A stretch of 13,168 nt of DNA. It comes from Alphaproteobacteria bacterium. Its GTDB lineage: Bacteria > Pseudomonadota > Alphaproteobacteria > Puniceispirillales > Puniceispirillaceae. The stretch spans positions 1 to 13,168 of the forward strand of contig JADHLK010000028.1 of assembly GCA_016780695.1 (NCBI GenBank), read 5' to 3'. The position numbers and the translations under genes were made by a program. A model generated the notes under the pieces. The model ran no database searches and had not been told where the DNA came from. It was given only the letters and a program-made list of their open reading frames with translations. Below are positions 7,641 through 13,168 of the stretch, piece by piece (position 1 is the stretch's first letter; each line of letters starts with the position of its first letter).

Positions 7641-8530
7641 GGCACTTCCTGCCCGTTCACAGCTTCATAGATTTCAAACCAGCTTTGCCTGTCCATCGCA
7701 ACCTTCAGCGCGTCTGATAAAGCCGCGATACGGGCCAGATTATTGGTTCCCATTACCGGCATAATCCGCGCCGGATGTGCTAACAACCAGGCAATGGCCA
7801 CAGCTGACATATCAACCGAATATGCCTCTGCCATGCGGGTCATCACCGCCGCCAATTTTTTATGTGCTGCGGAAAAAAGCGCGCCGCCAGCCAAAGGTGA
7901 CCAGGCCATGGGGGCAATCTGCTTTTCCTGCAAAAACGCAATATCCCCATTGGTAAAAGCCTGATTCGCCAACACCGACACCTCAATCTGGTTGGTCACC
8001 AGCCGGGTGTGCATCGCAGATTGCAGCAAAGTCCAGTCATGCGGCTTGAAATTGGACACGCCAACGGCCTTTACCTTTCCAGATGCAACCAGACTATCCA
8101 GAACCGCGCCGGTTTCCTGCGCGTCCATAAACGGGTCTGGCCGGTGGATCAGCAACAGATCAATTTGCTCAATCGCCATCAGGCGCAAACTGTCTTCGAC
8201 CGACTGGTTGATATGTTTGGCACTGGTATCATAATATTTGACGCGCGCCTGTTCATGGCGGCCAAGCGGCGCGATAATATCGCATTTGGTGACAATCTCT
8301 ATCTGATCACGCAAATGCGGGGCCTGTTTCAAGGCCGCGCCAAAAAGCTCTTCTGCCTCATAGCCGCCATAGATATCAGCCTGATCCATAGTGGTAATGC
8401 CCTGCGCCAGACAGGCCTCTATCTTGGCCTGAATATGCGTTGCTGAGACATCCTGATCATCGGCGAGCCGCCACATTCCGTAAATCAAACGGGACAGGGA
8501 CAGGGTTTCATTTAAGGCAATTTTTTCCAT
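7637..8530 (-). CDS. aldo/keto reductase (YdhF/SmoB-like)
   Basis: A 297-residue NADPH-type aldo/keto reductase with a TIM-barrel fold, cytoplasmic. The catalytic tetrad is D49, Y54 (in TTMDQADIYGG), K82 (VTKCD) and H129 (LLIHRPDP). VGVSNF (156-161), NQIEVS (180-185) and the C-terminal cofactor segment VMGTNNLARI (259-268) are also typical. Overall it resembles the E. coli YdhF branch. Its ATG overlaps the monooxygenase stop in TAATG and its own stop overlaps the flavin reductase start. A reductase coupled this closely to a desulfonating monooxygenase would reduce the aldehyde left after sulfite release. In the sulfo-SMO pathway this is SmoB, which turns 6-oxo-glucose into glucose. That role is inference from context; the enzyme class is firm. 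Confidence 0.93.
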   Translation of the reverse strand: MEKIALNETLSLSRLIYGMWRLADDQDVSATHIQAKIEACLAQGITTMDQADIYGGYEAEELFGAALKQAPHLRDQIEIVTKCDIIAPLGRHEQARVKYYDTSAKHINQSVEDSLRLMAIEQIDLLLIHRPDPFMDAQETGAVLDSLVASGKVKAVGVSNFKPHDWTLLQSAMHTRLVTNQIEVSVLANQAFTNGDIAFLQEKQIAPMAWSPLAGGALFSAAHKKLAAVMTRMAEAYSVDMSAVAIAWLLAHPARIMPVMGTNNLARIAALSDALKVAMDRQSWFEIYEAVNGQEVP

Positions 8531-9687
8531 TAGTTTCTTGCTCCGGCACCCAGCGGCGTTGCGGGTGTTTTTGCTGGAACCCGCCCATATTCATGCGGCA
8601 AAGAGCAGGTCTGGAGATGCGGCATGACAAGTTTGCCGATATAATCACACTCATCAAGATGCGGGTAACCTGAAAAGATAAAGGCCCGGATACCCATTTT
8701 TTGATAGGCCTCCAGCTCCGACAATATCTGGTCCGCAGACCCGACAAGGGCTGCTCCACAGCCAGACCGGGCGCGCCCCACCCCGGTCCAGAGATGCGGC
8801 TCAATGAACCCTTCCATATCCGCCAGCTCGCGGTTGCGTGCCTGACGGGCGACCCCCAGTGATGTCGAATCCAGCGCCCGATCGCGGATAGCCTTGCCAG
8901 TCTCATCATCCAGTTTTGAGACCAGCTCTGCGGCATATTCGCGGGCCTCTGCCTCTGTGTCCCGGACGATCATATGCACCCGCAGCCCATAATCCAGCGT
9001 GCGGTTATAGATTTTGGCCTGCTCATGCACAGTCTTCATGCGGCCTGCCAATTCTTCCTTGCTTTCCGGCCACATCAGATAGACATCACAATGCTGGGCA
9101 CACAGATCAATGGCAGCTGGGGAATAGCCGCCAAAATAAAGCAGCGGGCCGCCATTTTGCTGATATGGGCGCGCCGGATCTGTCGTCACCCCCTCAAAGT
9201 GATAGATTTCGCCCTGATAATTTATTTCATCACGCGTCCAGGCTTGGCGCAGAATCTCCACCACCTCTCGCGAGCGCTGATACCGGTAGGCGCTTTCCTC
9301 TACCTGACCCGGGAAATCTGAGCTGATGATATTAATCGTTAAGCGCCCTTCCAGCATATGGTCAAGGGTCGCCACCGTGCGGGCCAGCATGATCGGCTGC
9401 ATCTCCCCGCAACGCACCGCCGCCAATAAATTTATTTTTTCCGTGATCGGGGCGCAGCCAGCAACAAAGGAAAGCGTATCTTGACCAACCTGATAAGAAG
9501 AGGGGCAAAGAATATTTCTGAACCCGTTGGTCTCAGCGCGTTTTACAATTTCCGAACAATGCGCCCAGCTGGATCGCAAGGCGCCTTCTGGAACGCCCAG
9601 ATAGCGAAAATCATCTGAGCAAAGGGCAGAAAAAAAACTGACCTCTGCTGCCTTGAGGTCGGGGCTGGTAATCGGCACGATCGTCAT
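8530..9687 (-). CDS. FMNH2-dependent sulfonate monooxygenase (SsuD/SmoC-like, luciferase family)
   Basis: A 385-residue bacterial-luciferase-family monooxygenase close in layout to alkanesulfonate monooxygenase SsuD (381 residues). Shared blocks include LLYFGGYSP, GLRVHMIVRD, KLDDET, LWTGVGRARSGCGAALVG and IFSGYPHLDE. Residues matching SsuD R226, H228, R297 and Y331 are kept (R236, H238, R307, Y341 here), but positions matching SsuD H11 and C54 are not. Such enzymes use FMNH2 and O2 to break C-S bonds, giving sulfite and an aldehyde. The ATG at 9687 lies seven bases after GGAGG (9699-9695); the TTG just before it is too close. It is the first gene of the operon and is followed by aldo/keto reductase and flavin reductase genes, the same set and order as SmoC-SmoB-SmoA for sulfoquinovose oxidation. 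SsuD-type function is likely; the exact substrate is inferred. Confidence 0.9.
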   Translation of the reverse strand: MTIVPITSPDLKAAEVSFFSALCSDDFRYLGVPEGALRSSWAHCSEIVKRAETNGFRNILCPSSYQVGQDTLSFVAGCAPITEKINLLAAVRCGEMQPIMLARTVATLDHMLEGRLTINIISSDFPGQVEESAYRYQRSREVVEILRQAWTRDEINYQGEIYHFEGVTTDPARPYQQNGGPLLYFGGYSPAAIDLCAQHCDVYLMWPESKEELAGRMKTVHEQAKIYNRTLDYGLRVHMIVRDTEAEAREYAAELVSKLDDETGKAIRDRALDSTSLGVARQARNRELADMEGFIEPHLWTGVGRARSGCGAALVGSADQILSELEAYQKMGIRAFIFSGYPHLDECDYIGKLVMPHLQTCSLPHEYGRVPAKTPATPLGAGARN

Positions 9688-9711
9688 CAAACTTCCTCCA
9701 AATGACCCCCT

Positions 9712-9739
9712 ATTATAAAGTTGGAAAAAAATATATCAA
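9712..9739 (-). promoter_or_regulatory. sigma-70-type promoter of the monooxygenase-TRAP operon
   Basis: On the minus strand TTGATA (9739-9734) and TATAAT (9717-9712) are separated by 16 bases, close to the sigma-70 consensus. The predicted transcript would begin near 9705, leaving a leader of about 18 bases that just contains the GGAGG site. The -35 box lies inside a repeated TATCAAT element, which suggests repression by the divergent GntR regulator. Confidence 0.7.
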
Positions 9740-9768
9740 TGGTGTATCAATTTAGGTGTGATGATACA
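9734..9768. promoter_or_regulatory. candidate operator for the divergent GntR regulator
   Basis: TATCAAT occurs twice in direct orientation (9734-9740 and 9745-9751), starts 11 bases apart, about one helical turn. The second copy belongs to an inverted repeat TGTATCA (9743-9749) / TGATACA (9762-9768) with a 12-base spacer. The elements cover the operon -35 box and the start codon of the regulator gene, so one bound protein could control both directions. The match to this regulator is inferred from position only. Confidence 0.55.
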
Positions 9769-10480
9769 GATTGAAGAAAATATTTCTGCTGGAAAACTGC
9801 CAGTTTATCTGCAAATCGCGGAACAGATTGCGCGGCAGATCAGTGCAGGACTCTTGATTGATGGACAGCGGTTGCCGCCTGAAAGAGAGCTGGCCCTTGA
9901 TTATGGCGTGACTGTGCGGACCTTGCGTAAATCGCTTGCGCGCCTGACCGAGCAAGGGTTGCTGACGCGCCGACAAGGGTCTGGCAATTATGTGAGCAAG
10001 AATGAGAATGCTGGCTCCATCTATTCATTCTTCCGGCTTGAGCGGCCAGCAGGAGGCGGCTTGCCCTCGGCCTTTATGCTGGATGTAAGCAGTCTGAAAA
10101 AGCCAGAGGATCTGCCATCCTTTGGAAGCTCCAAATCAGGTCACCGCTTTCGCCGCCAGCGTTTTCTGGATGATATTCCGGTTGCGGCAGAGGAAATTTG
10201 GCTGGACCAATCCTGTGCCAATCAGATAAACCCGGCACAGATGTCCCATTCCTTGTATAAATTCTATAAAGAACGTTTGGGGATTTGGATTATCCGCGCA
10301 GAAGATTGGATAGGGCTTTCGCCTCTGCCTGATTGGGCAGATGGTTTGCTTTCGCCCCATGCTGGCGCAGCTTGTGGATTTATAGAGAGATTTGGCTGGT
10401 CACAAGATGGACAAAAGGTTGAATATTCCCGTACATGGTATGACACAAATGCGGCACGCTATGTTGCCAGAATAAAATAA
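9761..10480 (+). CDS. GntR family (HutC/UTRA) transcriptional regulator
   Basis: A 239-residue cytoplasmic DNA-binding regulator. The N-terminal winged helix-turn-helix (about 14-80) shows the GntR pattern: VYLQIAEQIARQISAG, LPPERELALDYGVTVRTLRK and LLTRRQGSGNYV. The rest (about 90-239) fits the UTRA ligand-binding domain of the HutC subfamily, which usually binds a pathway substrate or intermediate and then releases DNA. I chose the ATG at 9761; a GTG directly before it adds one residue. Divergent from the monooxygenase operon with only 73 bases between starts, it is most likely the local repressor, with a sulfosugar or related ligand if the pathway reading is right. The downstream oxidoreductase gene follows 10 bases after its stop. 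Confidence 0.92.
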   Translation: MIQIEENISAGKLPVYLQIAEQIARQISAGLLIDGQRLPPERELALDYGVTVRTLRKSLARLTEQGLLTRRQGSGNYVSKNENAGSIYSFFRLERPAGGGLPSAFMLDVSSLKKPEDLPSFGSSKSGHRFRRQRFLDDIPVAAEEIWLDQSCANQINPAQMSHSLYKFYKERLGIWIIRAEDWIGLSPLPDWADGLLSPHAGAACGFIERFGWSQDGQKVEYSRTWYDTNAARYVARIK

Positions 10481-10490
10481 AGGACAAAAG

Positions 10491-11588
10491 ATGACGACTT
10501 TTTATGGACTGATTGGGTGCGGCATGATGGGACGCGAGCATCTACATAATATTGCCTTACTAGAAGATACTGCTGTATCTGTCATTTACGAGCCTGATAA
10601 AGAAATGGCCCGAGCAGCTGCAGCACTGGCACCTAAGGCAGTATTTGTTGAGTCTGTAGAAGCACTTCTTGCCTATCAGCCCTTAGACTGTCTTGTGATT
10701 GTTAGCCCGAATCATTGTCATCTTGACCAGCTGGAGATGATAGCCAAGATGATTTGCCTGCCAATACTGGTTGAAAAGCCACTATTTACAGATGCGAATG
10801 ATTTACATCGTGTTAAACGGCTCAAAGACAGCTATGGCGCACCTATTTGGGTGGCAATGGAATATCGATATATGCCGCCCATGCAGGAATTTATAAAATC
10901 TGTTGGTGAGATTACCGGTGGGCTGAAAATGCTGACCATAACCGAACATCGCTTTCCTTTTCTCGAAAAAGTCGGAAATTGGAATCGGTTCAATGAAAAT
11001 TCAGGGGGCACTTTTGTTGAAAAATGCTGTCATTTCTTTGATTTAATGCGGCTGATTTTAAAGAGCGACCCAATTAAAATAACCGCCAGCGCTGGTCAGG
11101 AAGTAAATCATCTAGAGGAGATATATGATGGGCGGCGTTCGGATATTTGGGATTGCGGATACGTCATTGTTGATTTTGCGAACGGCGCAAGAGCGATGCT
11201 GGAATTATCTATGTTTGCGGAAGGATCAGAATATCAAGAAATGATACATGCTATTGGGCCGGCTGGAAAATTGGAGGTAAAATTGCCTGGACCTGCCCGC
11301 CTCTGGTCAGGTGACCCGGATAAAATCCCGGTTCCCGTGCTTATAAAAAGCCCGCGCCGACCTTGCGCTCCGGTGCATATTTCCTGCCCTATAGATGAAA
11401 CCATCCTAGCCGCCGGTGACCATAATGGCTCCACCTTTCATCAGCATAAACGATTTTTAGAGGTTGTCCGCGCAAACGGGAAAACTGAAGTCAGCCTTGA
11501 TGATGGTATTTGGGCTGTACGCATGGGCCTCGCCGCGCAGGAATCCGCACGCACAGGAGAGGCTGTCCGTCTGCTCTCCCATGATTAA
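10491..11588 (+). CDS. Gfo/Idh/MocA family NAD(P)-dependent oxidoreductase; candidate NAD+-dependent sulfoquinovosidase
   Basis: A 365-residue protein with an N-terminal Rossmann domain (GLIGCGMMG, residues 6-14, and the acidic E34 after strand 2), the VEKPL motif with K96, and a C-terminal domain with SGGTFVEKCCHFFDLMR (171-187) carrying the family's E-x-x-x-H-x-x-D pattern (E177, H181, D184). Members oxidise or reduce sugars and cyclitols, and some are NAD+-dependent glycosidases. AAAGGA before the ATG and a 10-base gap to the GntR gene indicate co-transcription. In a sulfoquinovose locus lacking a GH31 sulfoquinovosidase this gene is the obvious candidate for releasing sulfoquinovose from its glycerol glycoside, as the NAD+-dependent sulfoquinovosidases (GH188) do. 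An ordinary sugar or inositol dehydrogenase remains possible. Confidence 0.9.
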   Translation: MTTFYGLIGCGMMGREHLHNIALLEDTAVSVIYEPDKEMARAAAALAPKAVFVESVEALLAYQPLDCLVIVSPNHCHLDQLEMIAKMICLPILVEKPLFTDANDLHRVKRLKDSYGAPIWVAMEYRYMPPMQEFIKSVGEITGGLKMLTITEHRFPFLEKVGNWNRFNENSGGTFVEKCCHFFDLMRLILKSDPIKITASAGQEVNHLEEIYDGRRSDIWDCGYVIVDFANGARAMLELSMFAEGSEYQEMIHAIGPAGKLEVKLPGPARLWSGDPDKIPVPVLIKSPRRPCAPVHISCPIDETILAAGDHNGSTFHQHKRFLEVVRANGKTEVSLDDGIWAVRMGLAAQESARTGEAVRLLSHD

Positions 11589-11624
11589 GACGCCTTTCTT
11601 TCTAACCCTGAATGTTTAAAAAAG

Positions 11625-13115
11625 CTAGTCCAGCAAGGTTCGTTCAATCGCTGTTTGCCATCCAGCCAAAATGGCGGCACGATCGGTTGTTGCCATGTTT
11701 GGCACAAATTGCTTATCTTGCTTCCAGATGTCAGTGATATCATCTATTTTGTTGATCTCACCACATCCAAGTAAGGCTAAAATTGTGGCGCCCAGTGCTG
11801 TAGTCTCTGTTACCACTGGCCTGTCTACTGGCAGGTTTATTATGTCAGCCATAAATTGCATCAGCCACCCGTTTGCAACCATACCACCATCAACCCTTAG
11901 CGCGTTTGGCTCTATCCCGTCTGCGCGCATAGCTTCAATCAAATCGAAGGTCTGATAAGCGACAGATTCCAGGGCTGCGCGGGCGAAATGCGCTGGCCCC
12001 GTGTCGCGGGTCAAACCATAAATTGCCCCCCTGGCATCAGGTGACCAATGCGGTGCGCCCAAACCTGTCAAGGCGGGTACCATATATACCCCATCATTAC
12101 CTGCAAGTGAAGATGCCAGTCGCTCACTCTCGGCTGCAGAAGATAACAAACCCATACCGTCGCGCAGCCATTGGATGGCTGCCCCTGAAATAAAAATGGA
12201 CCCCTCAAGACCATAGGTGGGCTGGCCATCTATCTGATAAGCAATCGTTGAGAGCAAGTTATTCTTTGTTGCCAAGCAATCGTGACCTGTATTGACCAGC
12301 ATAAAACAACCCGTGCCATAAGTTGACTTAATCGCGCCCTTATTTAGACATGCCTGACCGATAGTTGCCGCCTGCTGGTCACCTGCTACCCCACAGATAG
12401 GTAACGTCTGTCCAAAAATATTTGCCCCACAATCACCAAAATGACCGGCACTATCCAGCACCTCTGGCAGCATAGAAGCTGGAACATTAAATAATGCACA
12501 TAATTCTGTATCCCAACAGCCTTTATGGATATTGTAAAGACTAGTGCGGCTGGCATTGGTAGCATCAGTGACATGACGCTTTCCACCTGTCATCTGCCAA
12601 ATAAGATAGCTGTCAACAGTACCAAAACACAGCTCGCCTTTTTCAGCACGCTGGCGGGCGCCGGCAACATGATCCAGAATCCAAGCGACCTTGGTAGCGC
12701 TAAAATAGGGGTCCAGCAATAGACCGGAAGCCGCTTTCACTCCATCAAGATACCCTTCTTGCCGCAAGTTGTTACAGTGGTCCGCCGTACGCCTGTCCTG
12801 CCAGACAATCGCATTATAAATCACCTCACCAGACTGACGATCCCATACCAAACTAGTCTCACGCTGATTAGTGATACCGACAGATAGAATATGGATGCCA
12901 GATGCTTTTGCCTGTGCCACCATTTCACGCCCGACATTCAGAACAGACTGCCAGATATCGGTTGCTCGATGCTCAACCCACCCATCTGCTGGAAAAAGCT
13001 GCTCAAATTCTTGCTGGCTTACGCCCAAAATCTGTCCATCTGTTGAAAATAAAATAGCTCGCGAGCTAGTTGTACCCTGATCAATCGCTAAAATGGCACT
13101 ATCATCCGCTGACAT
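11625..13115 (-). CDS. glpK: glycerol kinase
   Basis: A 496-residue FGGY-family kinase, full length for GlpK; it makes sn-glycerol 3-phosphate from glycerol and ATP in the cytoplasm. Near-invariant GlpK segments are DQGTTSSRA (12-20), ITNQRET (81-87), NAIVWQDRRT (101-110), DPYFSATK (135-142), GVAGDQQAA with catalytic base D246, STYGTGCFM, and GLGAPHW. The ATG at 13115 has AAAAGGA nearby upstream. The position matching E. coli R236 in the fructose-1,6-bisphosphate site appears to be T237, so that feedback inhibition may be absent. It converges on the Gfo/Idh/MocA gene with a 36-base gap. Its own promoter region lies mostly outside the window, so its operon is unknown. Near a putative sulfoquinovosyl-glycerol locus it could handle the released glycerol, but it may simply belong to general glycerol metabolism. 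Confidence 0.97.
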   Translation of the reverse strand: MSADDSAILAIDQGTTSSRAILFSTDGQILGVSQQEFEQLFPADGWVEHRATDIWQSVLNVGREMVAQAKASGIHILSVGITNQRETSLVWDRQSGEVIYNAIVWQDRRTADHCNNLRQEGYLDGVKAASGLLLDPYFSATKVAWILDHVAGARQRAEKGELCFGTVDSYLIWQMTGGKRHVTDATNASRTSLYNIHKGCWDTELCALFNVPASMLPEVLDSAGHFGDCGANIFGQTLPICGVAGDQQAATIGQACLNKGAIKSTYGTGCFMLVNTGHDCLATKNNLLSTIAYQIDGQPTYGLEGSIFISGAAIQWLRDGMGLLSSAAESERLASSLAGNDGVYMVPALTGLGAPHWSPDARGAIYGLTRDTGPAHFARAALESVAYQTFDLIEAMRADGIEPNALRVDGGMVANGWLMQFMADIINLPVDRPVVTETTALGATILALLGCGEINKIDDITDIWKQDKQFVPNMATTDRAAILAGWQTAIERTLLD

Positions 13116-13168
13116 AAAAACATCCTTTTAAATAATTCATTGTTTTGATTGCGCGCTATGTTTAGGAA

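Noticed and set aside
11589..11640. Possible terminator between the Gfo/Idh/MocA gene and glpK
   Set aside because: A T-run after the glpK stop exists on the minus strand, but the stem before it (GCT/AGC) is only three base pairs.

Overview
The window reads as chromosomal DNA of a Gram-negative bacterium, most likely a marine alphaproteobacterium of intermediate GC. The grounds are gene content (TRAP transporter, PhyH dioxygenase, two-component flavin monooxygenase, MauG-type di-haem protein), tight gene packing with TAATG/ATGA stop-start overlaps, and AGGAGG-type ribosome binding sites. The taxonomic guess is inference only. I found no rRNA, tRNA, CRISPR array, insertion sequence or phage gene.

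Left part (1-4140): an alpha/beta hydrolase whose usual nucleophile serine is a histidine, then a PhyH-type Fe(II)/2-oxoglutarate dioxygenase, both on +. Each is followed by a short tandem repeat array (17 bp x3 and 13 bp x3.5). A 324-base non-coding stretch follows. Next come a minus-strand exported di-haem cytochrome c peroxidase/MauG-like protein and a divergent plus-strand Sel1-repeat protein whose 5' ends overlap; the peroxidase frame has no ordinary start codon. A strong bidirectional hairpin terminator at 4096-4123 closes this part.

Central part (4141-9757): one compact minus-strand operon, in transcription order: SsuD-type FMNH2-dependent monooxygenase, aldo/keto reductase, NAD(P)H:flavin reductase, TRAP DctQ, DctM, DctP. 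It starts from a near-consensus promoter (TTGATA, 16 bases, TATAAT) whose -35 box lies in a repeated TATCAAT element, beside a divergent GntR/HutC regulator gene. The regulator is followed 10 bases later by a Gfo/Idh/MocA oxidoreductase gene, and a glycerol kinase gene converges on that.

The most interesting reading is a sulfosugar catabolic locus. Monooxygenase, aldo/keto reductase and flavin reductase are the three enzymes, in the same order, of the sulfoquinovose monooxygenase (sulfo-SMO) pathway of Agrobacterium (SmoC, SmoB, SmoA). In this model the TRAP system replaces the SmoEFGH ABC importer. The Gfo/Idh/MocA protein could be an NAD+-dependent sulfoquinovosidase splitting sulfoquinovosyl glycerol, and glycerol kinase would use the released glycerol. 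Enzyme families and operon structure are well supported; the substrate is a hypothesis, and another organosulfonate remains possible.
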